From Solirubrobacter sp963837485 (GTDB lineage: Bacteria > Actinomycetota > Thermoleophilia > Solirubrobacterales > Solirubrobacteraceae): a stretch of 64,000 bases of DNA. This document shows, one piece after another, positions 33,865-42,226 of the stretch. The notes under the pieces were generated by a model. That model was given only the letters and a program-made list of their open reading frames with translations. It was not told the origin of the DNA and searched no databases. A program made the position numbers and the translations under genes. Location: the NCBI GenBank assembly GCA_963837485.1, contig CAWINP010000015.1, positions 1 through 64,000 of the forward strand, given 5' to 3'. Position 1 is the stretch's first letter. Each line of letters starts with the position of its first letter.

Positions 33865-34534
33865 ACAACCGCTCCTTCGATCGACGGTGGACGGGCGCGG
33901 CGAGCTCGAGCGCGACCGCGGCCGGCGCCGGAAGCTCCTCCAGCGGCGTGTCGTCCGCGGCGATCGCGCGCGCCGCGAGCTCCATCCGCGGAGCCAGCTC
34001 CGCGACCCAGCGCGCGGTCGCCGCGGGGTCGAGCGGGAGCAGCTTCAGCGCGGCCGATGCCACGGTCGCGGCATCGTCGTAGAGCGCCAACTCGGCGGTC
34101 TGGAGATCGGATAGGCCGGCCGCCGCGGCGACGACGCCGAGCGCGACCGGCCGGGGCGCCTCGGCGACCGGCAGCGGCCAGACGACCGCCGCAGAGCGCA
34201 GGAGCTGGCGGCCGAGGCGGTGGGACGCGTCGCGGAGGATCGGGCTCGGGCAGCGCGCGGACCACTCGTCGGACAACGAGTTTCGCCCTCCGGTCACCGG
34301 CCGTCGCGGCGCGTCATCGCCCGCCGGGGCAAGCGGGCCTTGCGACCTCCGCGCGACGTTACATCGCCGCGCCTCCACGGCGAAGCGCGCGTCGCTCTCC
34401 GCGACCAGCCGCAGCCGCGCCGCCATGAACGCCGGCACGTCGGTCAGCCCGTCCGCCACCGCCTGCTCCAGGCCCAGCGAGTGCGCGTAGGACCCGGAGG
34501 GGAAGCGCGAGTCGGCGAGCAGCAGCTGCAGCAT
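33854..34534 (-). CDS. ureF: Urease accessory protein UreF with an in-frame repeat insertion
   Basis: UreF helps load nickel into urease, in complex with UreD and UreG. The 226-residue product begins LQLLLADSRFPSGSYAHSLG and has the conserved segment RDASHRLGRQLLRSAA and the end ERLFAS, as in other UreF. Residues about 58-86 (RRCNVARRSQGPLAP and onward to NSLSDE) are not family-like. They are encoded by a copy of the dispersed repeat at 34278-34362, which keeps the frame open. Function may be retained or impaired. The ATG at 34534 overlaps the ureC stop by one base (TGATG). Confidence 0.85.
   Translation of the reverse strand: MLQLLLADSRFPSGSYAHSLGLEQAVADGLTDVPAFMAARLRLVAESDARFAVEARRCNVARRSQGPLAPAGDDAPRRPVTGGRNSLSDEWSARCPSPILRDASHRLGRQLLRSAAVVWPLPVAEAPRPVALGVVAAAAGLSDLQTAELALYDDAATVASAALKLLPLDPAATARWVAELAPRMELAARAIAADDTPLEELPAPAAVALELAAPVHRRSKERLFAS
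34278..34362. repeat. 85-base dispersed repeat, copy B, inside ureF
   Basis: Shares both ends with copy A at 15806: AGTTTCGCCCTCCGGTC (34279-34295) and CGACCTCCGCGCGACGTTAC (34343-34362, one base different). The centre contains a hairpin with arms GCCCGC and GCGGGC. It is read through in frame by ureF and encodes about 28 residues. Confidence 0.85.
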
Positions 34535-36189
34535 CAGAACAGCGAGTAGCGCTGGGCCAGGGGCAGCTCGGAGACCGGCGCGGGGACGATCTCCTCGCCG
34601 TCCACGAACACCCGGAACGTGTCGGGCTCGACGCGGATCTCCGGCCGTGCGTGGTTGAGCGGCATGTCCGCCTTGGTCACGCCGCGCGTGTTCGCGACCG
34701 GCACCACGCGCGACTCCAGACCGAGGTCGCCGACCTCGGATACCGGCGCCACGAACGTCAGCGAGCGCCGCGCCGCTGCCCGGCCCGCGCCGGCGAACAT
34801 CGGCTGCGAGAGCACCGGCTGCGGCGTCGGGATCGACGCGTTCGCGTCGCCCATCGGCGCCCACGCGATCGCGCCGCCCTTGAGCACCAGCCGCGGGCGG
34901 ACCGCGAAGTACGCCGGGTCCCACAGCACGAGGTCGGCGAGCTTGCCGACCTCGACCGAGCCGACCTCGGCGTCGATCCCGTGCGCGATCGCCGGGCAGA
35001 TCGTGTACTTGGCGACGTAGCGGCGCAGGCGCAGATTGTCGGCGCCGCGCCGCAGCGCCATCGCGTGCGCGGTCTGCCACGTGCGCACGATCGTCTCGCC
35101 CACGCGGCCCATCGCCTGCGAGTCGGACCCGATCATCGAGATCGCGCCCATGTCGTGCAGCACGTCCTCGGCGGCGATCGTCGTGCCGCGGATGCGGCTC
35201 TCGGCGAACGCCAGGTCCTCCGGGATGCGCGGGTTGAGGTGGTGGCAGACCATCAGCATGTCGAGGTGCTCGTCGACCGTGTTGACGGTGTGCGGGCGCG
35301 TCGGGTTGGTCGAGGAGGGCAGCACGTTCTCCAGCGACGCGACCTCGATGATGTCCGGCGCGTGCCCGCCGCCCGCGCCCTCCGTGTGGTAGGCGTGGAT
35401 TCCGCGCCCGGCGATCGCGGCCAGCGTCGACTGCACGTAGCCGGCCTCGTTGAGCGTGTCGGTATGGATCGCCACCTGCACGCCGGTCTCCTCGGCCGCC
35501 CGCAGGCAGGCGTCGATCGCCGCCGGCGTGGAGCCCCAGTCCTCGTGCAGCTTGAAGCCGCCCGCGCCCGCCCGGGCCGCATTCAGCAGGCCCTCCTGGG
35601 AGACCGTATTGCCCTTGCCGAGCAGCAGCACGTTGACCGGCATGGCGTCCATCGCCACGAGCATCTCCCGGATCGCCCACGGGGACGGCGTGCAGGTCGT
35701 CGCCCGCGTCCCTTCGGCCGGCCCGGTGCCGCCGCCGATCAGCGTGGTCATCCCGGACGCGACCGCCTCGCTCACGATCTGCGGGCAGATGAAGTGCACG
35801 TGGCAGTCGATCCCGCCCGCCGTCAGGATCCGCCCCTCGCCGGCGATCACCTCGGTCTGGGGGCCGATGACCATGTCGACACGGTCCATCACGTCCGGGT
35901 TGCCGGCCTTGCCCAAGGCCGAGATGCGCCCGTCGCGGATGCCGACGTCGCACTTGACCACGCCCCAGTGATCGAGAACGACGACGTTGGTGATCACCGT
36001 GTCCGGGCCGTCCGTCGAGAGCCCCTGCAGCATCGACTCCCGGATCGTCTTGCCGCCGCCGAACACCGCCTCGTCGCCGCCGAAGCAGCGGTCCTCCTCG
36101 ACCTCCAGCCACAGGTCGGTGTCGGCCAGCCGCAGCCGGTCGCCGACCGTCGGCCCGTACAGCGCGCCGTAGCGCGAGCGGTCGATCAC
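34534..36189 (-). CDS. ureC: Urease alpha (catalytic) subunit
   Basis: A 551-residue amidohydrolase that splits urea to ammonia and carbamate at a dinickel site. The His pair is in GGIDCHVHFICPQ, the carbamylated Lys in GGFKLHEDWGSTP, further nickel ligands in VAIHTDTLNEAGY and AYHTEGAGGGHAPD, the flap Cys-His in MVCHHLNP, and Asp in GSDSQAMGRVGE. All active-site residues look intact, and the length is slightly below the usual 565-570. GTG 36189 overlaps the ureB stop (GTGA). Confidence 0.96.
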   Translation of the reverse strand: MIDRSRYGALYGPTVGDRLRLADTDLWLEVEEDRCFGGDEAVFGGGKTIRESMLQGLSTDGPDTVITNVVVLDHWGVVKCDVGIRDGRISALGKAGNPDVMDRVDMVIGPQTEVIAGEGRILTAGGIDCHVHFICPQIVSEAVASGMTTLIGGGTGPAEGTRATTCTPSPWAIREMLVAMDAMPVNVLLLGKGNTVSQEGLLNAARAGAGGFKLHEDWGSTPAAIDACLRAAEETGVQVAIHTDTLNEAGYVQSTLAAIAGRGIHAYHTEGAGGGHAPDIIEVASLENVLPSSTNPTRPHTVNTVDEHLDMLMVCHHLNPRIPEDLAFAESRIRGTTIAAEDVLHDMGAISMIGSDSQAMGRVGETIVRTWQTAHAMALRRGADNLRLRRYVAKYTICPAIAHGIDAEVGSVEVGKLADLVLWDPAYFAVRPRLVLKGGAIAWAPMGDANASIPTPQPVLSQPMFAGAGRAAARRSLTFVAPVSEVGDLGLESRVVPVANTRGVTKADMPLNHARPEIRVEPDTFRVFVDGEEIVPAPVSELPLAQRYSLF

Positions 36190-36473
36190 AGCCGCAGCCC
36201 CGGCACGCGCCGCGCACCGCCGAGCGCGACCAAGGCGACCTCGCGATCTGCGCCCGGCTCGAAGCGCACCGACGTCCCCGCGGGGATGTCGAGCCGGAAG
36301 CCTTCGGACGCGGAGCGATCGAACGACAGCGCGTCGTTCACGGACGCGAAGTGGAAGTGCGAGCCGACCTGGATAGGCCGGTCGCCGGTGTTGAGCACGC
36401 GGACCGTGCGCCGCTCGCGCCCCGCGTTGAGCTCGAGCGATCCTGGCGCGGTGATGAGCTCGCCCGGGATCAC
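36186..36473 (-). CDS. ureB: Urease beta subunit
   Basis: A 95-residue UreB: VIPGELITAPGSLELNAGRE, RTVRVLNTGDRPIQVGSHFHF, and GTSVRFEPGADREVALVALGG are all typical. It forms the trimer with UreA and UreC. GTG 36473 overlaps the ureA stop by 4 bases, and its stop overlaps the ureC start by 4 bases. Confidence 0.95.
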   Translation of the reverse strand: MIPGELITAPGSLELNAGRERRTVRVLNTGDRPIQVGSHFHFASVNDALSFDRSASEGFRLDIPAGTSVRFEPGADREVALVALGGARRVPGLRL

Positions 36474-36772
36474 TGGATCGGGTCGTGCAGGGTCACGAGC
36501 TTGCGGCCGTCCGGGAACGTGGCCTCGACCTGCACCTCGTCGACCAGCTCCGGCACGCCGTCCATCACATCCGCGCGCGCCAGCACGGTGCGCCCCGCGG
36601 CCATCAGCTCGGCCACCGGGATGCCGTCCCGCGCGCGCTCGATCACCCAGCATGAGAGCAGCGCCACCGCCTCCGGCTGGTTGAGCTTCACGCCGCGCTC
36701 GCGCCGCTCGCGGGCGACCATCCCGGCCACCGCCAGCAGCAGCTTCGCCTGATCAGACGGGGTCAGCTGCAT
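36470..36772 (-). CDS. ureA: Urease gamma subunit
   Basis: A 100-residue UreA of normal length: MQLTPSDQAKLLLAVAGMVA, RERGVKLNQPEAVALL, and VQVEATFPDGRKLVTLHDPI. It is the first structural urease gene. Its first 20 bases overlap the end of the upstream ATP-grasp gene, so urease translation appears coupled to that unrelated cassette. No ureE or ureD gene is seen in the window. Confidence 0.96.
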   Translation of the reverse strand: MQLTPSDQAKLLLAVAGMVARERRERGVKLNQPEAVALLSCWVIERARDGIPVAELMAAGRTVLARADVMDGVPELVDEVQVEATFPDGRKLVTLHDPIQ

Positions 36773-37997
36773 GCTCGCTCACCCACTGCCCGATCAGCCC
36801 GCGGAAATGCGCCGCGAACTGCTCCTGCTCGTGCGCGGGATACGTCGCCCGCACGGTCTCCATCAACAGCTCGTCGAAGCCGGGGGAGGCGATCCAGTCG
36901 TAGACCAGCTCGTCGACGTGGCCGAGCCGCGAGTCGCAGAAGTCGCGATAGCGGTCGGCCTCGAAGTACTCGTCGGCGAGCCGCCGGTAGGCCGCCAGCT
37001 TCTCCTCGTAGCTCAGGTCCTCGCGGTCGCCGATCTCGAAGTAGCGCGCGGGGTCGAAGTCCGCCGAGCGCGACCGCCGGCCGGTGACCACGCAGAACAC
37101 GCACCAGCGCAGCAGCGCCGTGATCGCCCACGGGAAGTAGTAGTGCAGCGACGTCACCGCCACGTCGGGAGACGCGTTCGCGTAGTCGATCGGGTGCGCC
37201 TGCTCGCCGCGGATCAGCGTCTCGCACGAGTTGAACTCCCAGCGGAAGAACGCGTTGATCAGGCGCGAGATCGTCAGCACCTCGTCGCCCAGCACGGGCG
37301 TCAGGAAGTCGTGTGAGACCGCGTAGCGCTCGTGCATCGGGCGGTCGGGCCGGAAGTTCATCACCATCGTCTCGGCGCCGATGCTCAAAGAGCGCGCGAA
37401 CACGTCATAGCCCTCGATCGACTCCTGCAGGTGCATCAGCCGCTGGCCGGACTCGTCGTAGGCGCGCGTCAGCTGCGCCTCGTCCTTGATCCGGCTGACC
37501 CCGACCCACTGTCCACCGTCGTAGGGCTTCATGAACAGCGGGTAGCCGATCTTCGCCGCGATCGCCCCGAGGTCGAACGGCTGGTTGTACTTCGCCGCCA
37601 TGTAGGCGAAGCGCTCGTTGTCGGGCGGGTTCTTGTGCGGGATCAGCACCGTCTCGGGGACCTTCAATCCAAGCCGCAGCATCGCGCAGTAGGCCGCGTG
37701 CTTCTCCATAGCCTGGAACGTGAACGGCGAGTTGAGTAGGTACACGTCGTCCATAAGCGCGACCTTCTTCAGCCACTCGCGCGGGACGTAGTACCACCAG
37801 GCCAGCCGGTCGACGACGAGCTCGTAGCGGGGCTTGTCGCGCAGGTCGAACGGCTCGATCGTGATCCGCTCGCTGGCCACGTGGTGCGTGGTGCCGGAGG
37901 CGTCCTTGATCGGCCCGATCCGGTCGAGCAGCGTCTCGAACGCGCGCGGCCAGTCCTCCTCCGTTCCCAGCAGCAGGCCGATCAGGTGCTCAGGCAT
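36753..37997 (-). CDS. ATP-grasp ligase of unknown substrate
   Basis: A 414-residue protein with ATP-grasp features: the central nucleotide-binding region IGYPLFMKPYDGGQWVGVSR near residue 166, LHLQESI-like MHLQESIEGYD, and a metal-binding-type RWEFNSCETLIRG...PIDYANASPD region near residue 272. Such enzymes join a carboxylate to an amine, thiol or similar group through an acyl phosphate. The N-terminal 130 residues and the C-terminal 110 residues are specific to this group. It is the third gene of a tight cassette with two esterases and overlaps ureA by 20 bases. The substrate and product are not known to me. Confidence 0.75.
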   Translation of the reverse strand: MPEHLIGLLLGTEEDWPRAFETLLDRIGPIKDASGTTHHVASERITIEPFDLRDKPRYELVVDRLAWWYYVPREWLKKVALMDDVYLLNSPFTFQAMEKHAAYCAMLRLGLKVPETVLIPHKNPPDNERFAYMAAKYNQPFDLGAIAAKIGYPLFMKPYDGGQWVGVSRIKDEAQLTRAYDESGQRLMHLQESIEGYDVFARSLSIGAETMVMNFRPDRPMHERYAVSHDFLTPVLGDEVLTISRLINAFFRWEFNSCETLIRGEQAHPIDYANASPDVAVTSLHYYFPWAITALLRWCVFCVVTGRRSRSADFDPARYFEIGDREDLSYEEKLAAYRRLADEYFEADRYRDFCDSRLGHVDELVYDWIASPGFDELLMETVRATYPAHEQEQFAAHFRGLIGQWVSEHAADPV

Positions 37998-38728
37998 CAG
38001 CAGAACCTCGGGAGATGATGGGCGATCTGGGCGCGCCATGACGGCCAGTCGTGCGCGACGTCGTGGCCCCACAGGTCGAGCTCGTGGCGGAGGCCCTTGG
38101 CGCCGAGCAGTCCGGCGAGCCGCCTGGAGGACTCCAGCGCGCCGGTCGAGTCCTCCCACATGCCCTGTCCGCACACCAAAAGCACGCTCAGCCGGCGGCG
38201 CAGCCAGTCGAGGTGCTCGCCGTGCATGTGCTCCACGTAGTCGAAGGGGTTGTTGAAGTACGTCTGCTCGCCGCGCTCGCCCCAGCCGTTCCAGTCCGCC
38301 GGGTCGTAGTTGCCGGACATGCCGATCGCGAGCGGGAAGAGATCCGCCCGCTTGAGCGCGAAGTTGACCGCGTGGAAGGCGCCGAGGCTGATCCCGGTCG
38401 TGAGGATCTCGCCTCCGGTGTCGGCGTGGATGAACGGGACCACCTGGTCGAGGATCCACGACTCATAGCGCCCGTGCGCCCGCGCCCGCTCCTCCAGCGA
38501 CACCGACTGGTTCGACCACGACGCCGTGTCGAACGAGTCGACGCAGTAGAGCTTGATCCGCCCCGCCTCCAGCAGGCCTCCCACGGCATCCACCATGCCC
38601 TGGTCCTGCCAGTCCCACGCGCGCCCCCGCTCGGCCGGGAACGCGAGCACCGCGCGCCCGTAGTGGCCGTAGGACACGACCGACCCGTTCGCGCCGATCG
38701 CGGGCGAGTAGAGCTCGTGGTGGCTCAT
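37997..38728 (-). CDS. Esterase-like alpha/beta hydrolase (COG4947-type)
   Basis: A 243-residue esterase/lipase-like protein. The nucleophile motif is TTGISLGAFHAVNFAL near residue 111, and a catalytic His is likely in LWGHDVAHDW near the C-terminus. FPAERGRAWDWQDQGMVDAV and YCVDSFDTASW are landmarks of the group. It overlaps the ATP-grasp start by one base and the upstream esterase by 4 bases, so the three products are made together. It could hydrolyse or transfer an acyl group made or used by the ligase; that is inference. Confidence 0.75.
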   Translation of the reverse strand: MSHHELYSPAIGANGSVVSYGHYGRAVLAFPAERGRAWDWQDQGMVDAVGGLLEAGRIKLYCVDSFDTASWSNQSVSLEERARAHGRYESWILDQVVPFIHADTGGEILTTGISLGAFHAVNFALKRADLFPLAIGMSGNYDPADWNGWGERGEQTYFNNPFDYVEHMHGEHLDWLRRRLSVLLVCGQGMWEDSTGALESSRRLAGLLGAKGLRHELDLWGHDVAHDWPSWRAQIAHHLPRFC

Positions 38729-39741
38729 CGCGTCCAGATGCGCCGCAGCAGGCGTGTCAGGTGCGGGTCCAAGGCATCCCGCCAGCCGGTGTAGTTGTGC
38801 ATGTCGGGCACTTCCTCCAGCTCCACCTCGTACCCCTGCCCGGCCAGCGCATGCGCCATCGCGCGGTTGTTGGCGGCGTTCTCCTCGGTGGCGCCGACGG
38901 TCAGCGTCACGGGGATCGGCAGCGCCAGCGCCCCGTCATGCTGCGTGGCGCGGACGAAGCGGGCGATCCGGTTGAAGCGCACGAAGCCCCGCTCCTGGGG
39001 GTCGTAGCGCGGAAGGAAGAACGAGCCCGACTGCAGGAACAGGCCGCCGAGCGCGCGCGGGAAGGAGCGGTGGGCGTGCAGCATCGCCAGGGCGCCGAGG
39101 CTCGCGCCCATCCCGGCCAGCCCCCCGACCGTGGCGTACCCGTCGCGCAGCGCCGGGATGACGTCGTGGGCGAGCGCGCGCCCGTAGCGTGTCGACGCCG
39201 AGTACCAGTGATCGCGGTCGTCCGGCGCGATGAGCGCGACGCGGTGGGGCGGCAGCTCGCCGGACGCGATCTTTGCGGCGGTGAAGCGGGTCAGCGACGC
39301 GAGCGCGTCGTACTCGGGCCCGTCGTGGACGAGCAGCAGCCGCAGCGGCCGGTCAGGCTCGGCGTCGGCCGGAGACCACACGCGGACCGCGATCGAGCTG
39401 CCGAGCCCGCGCCCGCGGACTCGCAGCTCGTCGTAGCGACCCTCGATGCCGGGCGCCTGGAGCCACTCCGGCGGGCGGTAGCCCGGCAGCAGCAGCACCG
39501 ACTTCTCGCCGAACGCCCCGGGCGCCCGGTGCGGGTTGCCAGGGTCGAGCGCGTACTCGACGATCCCACCCGGGCCGACCAGCTCGAGCCGGTACTCGAG
39601 CCGCTGAACGTCGAGTGGACGCAGCTCAAGCACCCACTCGACATCGTGGCGCGCGAACGACCGCTCGGCCTCGGAGAGATGGAGGTCGCTCGCCAGCCGC
39701 ACCGCGGTGTAGCGGCGATCGGGATCGGCGAGACGAAGCAT
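38725..39741 (-). CDS. Enterochelin-esterase-like alpha/beta hydrolase
   Basis: A 338-residue protein with an N-terminal immunoglobulin-like part (residues 1-130) and a C-terminal esterase domain of the Fes/Est A type: RLLLVHDGPEYDALASLTRF, ALIAPDDRDHWYS and the nucleophile motif GMGASLGALAMLHAHRSFP. The catalytic His is probably in EEVPDMHNYTGWRDAL. Despite its similarity to siderophore esterases no siderophore genes are near. It is the first gene of the esterase-esterase-ATP-grasp cassette and overlaps the next gene by 4 bases. Confidence 0.78.
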   Translation of the reverse strand: MLRLADPDRRYTAVRLASDLHLSEAERSFARHDVEWVLELRPLDVQRLEYRLELVGPGGIVEYALDPGNPHRAPGAFGEKSVLLLPGYRPPEWLQAPGIEGRYDELRVRGRGLGSSIAVRVWSPADAEPDRPLRLLLVHDGPEYDALASLTRFTAAKIASGELPPHRVALIAPDDRDHWYSASTRYGRALAHDVIPALRDGYATVGGLAGMGASLGALAMLHAHRSFPRALGGLFLQSGSFFLPRYDPQERGFVRFNRIARFVRATQHDGALALPIPVTLTVGATEENAANNRAMAHALAGQGYEVELEEVPDMHNYTGWRDALDPHLTRLLRRIWTR

Positions 39742-39752
39742 CGCCTGCCAAA

Positions 39753-40097
39753 TTAGAGGTCCAGGGCCTCGTCGAGGCTGGCGTGCGCGGGATAGGCGCG
39801 ATCGAGCCCGGTGACCGCGAGCATGCGGGCGATCGGCGTGGCCGGCGCGACGACGAGACGCAGGCCCTGCTGGCGCGAGCGCAGCTCGTCGCCGAGCGTG
39901 AAGAGCATGTTGATGCCGGCGCTGTCGATGTAGGTCGTCGCGCTCAGGTCGACGACGAGGCCGAAGGACCGGTTGCCCACCAACCCGCGCAGGCGGGCGG
40001 CGATCTCGCGCGCGTTGGACGTGTCGATCTCGCCCTCCACGCGGGCGATGGGCGTCTCGCCGCGCCATTCCTCGTGCACCTCGGCGAGCGCGCTCAC
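39753..40097 (-). CDS. Anti-sigma-factor antagonist-like STAS protein
   Basis: A 114-residue single STAS domain. The phosphorylatable Ser is seen in VDLSATTYIDSAGINMLFTL near residue 58. The N-terminal strand is IARVEGEIDTSNA. Such proteins bind a HATPase kinase and are switched by a PP2C phosphatase. Both activities are present in the protein encoded just upstream, whose stop overlaps this GTG start by 4 bases. No sigma factor gene is near, so the output may be another protein. Confidence 0.88.
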   Translation of the reverse strand: MSALAEVHEEWRGETPIARVEGEIDTSNAREIAARLRGLVGNRSFGLVVDLSATTYIDSAGINMLFTLGDELRSRQQGLRLVVAPATPIARMLAVTGLDRAYPAHASLDEALDL

Positions 40098-42178
40098 GCG
40101 GGCGTCCGCTTGAGCCGGCGCTTGAGCCTGACCGTGGTTCCGCGCTCGCCCTGCTCGACGTCGACCGACTCCATCAGGCTGCGCATGATCGGGAGCCCGC
40201 GGCCACGCTGTAGGCCGCCGCGCGCGTCGCGCCACTGCCCGCGGTCCTGCACGACGACGGTGATGACGCCGTCGTCGTGGTGCGCGTCGACCTCGAAGGC
40301 GGCCGAGCCGGGCGCGTACGCGTGCTCGACCGCGTTCGCCGACGCCTCCTGCACCGCGACGGTGATGTCGAAGATCTCGTCGGAGTCGGCGCCCCACTTG
40401 CCGAGCCAGCGACGCAGGGCGTGTCGCAGCACGCGCAGCGTGCCCGGCTCGGCCGGCCATGCGCTGCGGAAGTGCTCGGGCAGCGCCGAGACCGACAGTA
40501 CGACGACCGCGACGTCGTCCTCGTGGGACCGGCGCGCGGTCACCGCGTCGCAGACGGCCTCCGCGTCGCTCGCCTCGGCGGTGAGCGCGCGCAGCCGCTC
40601 GAGGCCGGCCTCGAGCGGCTCGCCGCGCACCTCGACGGCACCGTCGGTGTAGAGCACGAGCAGGCTGCCGCTGGGAAGCGGGAAGCTGCGCTCGGTGAAG
40701 CGCGCCCCGGCGACGACGCCGAGCGGCGGGTCGCCCTCGACCTCCAGGTAGCGCGGAGCCAGGCCCGGCGACACGAGCAGCGGAGGCGGGTGGCCGGCGC
40801 TCACGATCCGCAGCGTCTCGCGGTCGAGGTCGACCACGGCGTAGGCGAGCGTCGTCATGCTCGTCGGGCGCAGCGGGACGAGCAGGTGGTTGAGCCGCTC
40901 GGCCACCGCCTCCGGCTCGTGGCCCTCGAGCGCGTATGCGCGCAGCGCGGTGCGCATCTGCGCCATCAGCGCGGCGGCGGCGACGCCGTGCCCCATGACG
41001 TCGCCGATCACGATCGCGACCTGGCCGGCCGCGAGCCCGAAGACGTCGTACCAGTCGCCGCCGATCGCGGTGCCGACGCGCGCCGGCTGGTAGCGCGCCG
41101 CCAGCTCAAGGCCGGGCAGCTGCGGCAGCGACTCCGGCAGCAGCGTGCGCTGCAGCGCCTCGACCACGCGGCGCTCCTCGTACAGCCGCGCCCGGTCGAT
41201 CGCCAGCGCGGCGCGGTCGGCGGCACTGCGCAGCAGGTCGGTGTCTGCGGCGGTGAACTCGCGCGGCGTGAGGGTCCCGACGTGCAGCACGCCGGTGACG
41301 CGGCCCTCGACGATCAGCGGGACGCCGAGCAGGCTGCGGATGCCCTTCTCGCGCAGGATCGGGTTCAGCACGTCGGCGTGCTCGACGTCGGGGAGGAAGA
41401 TCGGGCGGCGCTCGGCGGCGATGCGCCCGGCGAAGCCCTTGCCGAGCGGGATGCGGACGCCCTGCTCGACCTCCTCCTCGATCCCCTTGGCCGCGCGCGC
41501 CACCAGCGTGCGCGACGGCTCGTCGAGCAGCAGGAAGGCCGCGGTGTCGCTCTCGAGGATCCGGCTGATGCGCAGCAGCAGCTGGCTCAGCAGCTCTTCG
41601 AGCGGCAGGTAGGCGAGCGCGGCGTCGGACACCTGCTGGAGCGCGCCGAGCTGCGCGGCCGCGCGCTCGGCCCGCTCGCGCGCGTCGCGCTCGGCGAGAA
41701 ACAGCCGCGCGTGGTCGATCGCCAGCGCGGCGCGGTCGGCGGCCATGCGAAGCAGCTCGACGTCCTCGGTCGTGAACTCGCGGGGCGTGAGCGTGCCGAC
41801 ATGCAGCACGCCGGTGATCTGGCCCTCGATCAGCATCGGGACGCCGAGCAGGCTGCGAATGCCCTTCTCGCGCAGGATCGGATTGAGCACGTCGGCATGC
41901 TCGACATCGGGCACGTAGATCGGATGGGCCTCGGCGGCGATGCGCCCGGCGAAGCCCTCGCCGACCGGGATCCGGACGCCCTCCGCGACCTCCTCCTCGA
42001 TCCCCTTGGCCGCGCGCGCCACGAGCTCGCCGGTGTCGGGGTCGAGCAGCAGGATCGCCGCCGTGTCGCTGCCCAGCGTCGCACTGATCCGCTCCAGCAG
42101 TTCCTGCAACAGGTCCTCGAGCGAGAGATAGGCCAGCGCCGCGTCCGTGACGCGCTGAAGCTCGTCCAACCGATCCAC
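40094..42178 (-). CDS. GAF-GAF-SpoIIE phosphatase-HATPase signalling protein
   Basis: A 694-residue soluble sensor. Two tandem GAF domains (residues about 15-160 and 190-335) are nearly identical in parts (EHADVLNPILREKGIRSLLG occurs in both), a recent duplication. A PP2C/SpoIIE phosphatase domain follows (GGDWYDVFGLAAGQVAIVIG, GDVMGHGVAAAALMAQ, YTDGAVEVRGEP). The C-terminal RsbW-like ATPase domain shows ASANAVEHAYAP, VVVQDRGQWRD and GRGLPIMRSLMESVDV. It therefore carries both the phosphatase and the kinase for a STAS partner, the next gene. The signal sensed by the GAF domains is unknown. Confidence 0.9.
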   Translation of the reverse strand: MDRLDELQRVTDAALAYLSLEDLLQELLERISATLGSDTAAILLLDPDTGELVARAAKGIEEEVAEGVRIPVGEGFAGRIAAEAHPIYVPDVEHADVLNPILREKGIRSLLGVPMLIEGQITGVLHVGTLTPREFTTEDVELLRMAADRAALAIDHARLFLAERDARERAERAAAQLGALQQVSDAALAYLPLEELLSQLLLRISRILESDTAAFLLLDEPSRTLVARAAKGIEEEVEQGVRIPLGKGFAGRIAAERRPIFLPDVEHADVLNPILREKGIRSLLGVPLIVEGRVTGVLHVGTLTPREFTAADTDLLRSAADRAALAIDRARLYEERRVVEALQRTLLPESLPQLPGLELAARYQPARVGTAIGGDWYDVFGLAAGQVAIVIGDVMGHGVAAAALMAQMRTALRAYALEGHEPEAVAERLNHLLVPLRPTSMTTLAYAVVDLDRETLRIVSAGHPPPLLVSPGLAPRYLEVEGDPPLGVVAGARFTERSFPLPSGSLLVLYTDGAVEVRGEPLEAGLERLRALTAEASDAEAVCDAVTARRSHEDDVAVVVLSVSALPEHFRSAWPAEPGTLRVLRHALRRWLGKWGADSDEIFDITVAVQEASANAVEHAYAPGSAAFEVDAHHDDGVITVVVQDRGQWRDARGGLQRGRGLPIMRSLMESVDVEQGERGTTVRLKRRLKRTPA

Positions 42179-42226
42179 CCGGCGATCATATGCAGGTGTT
42201 CACCAGCTTCCCGGCGGTTCCCTGAC

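Noticed and set aside
38725..39741. A siderophore locus, because of the enterochelin-esterase-like protein
   Set aside because: There are no siderophore synthesis or receptor genes nearby. The family is broad and includes many non-siderophore esterases.
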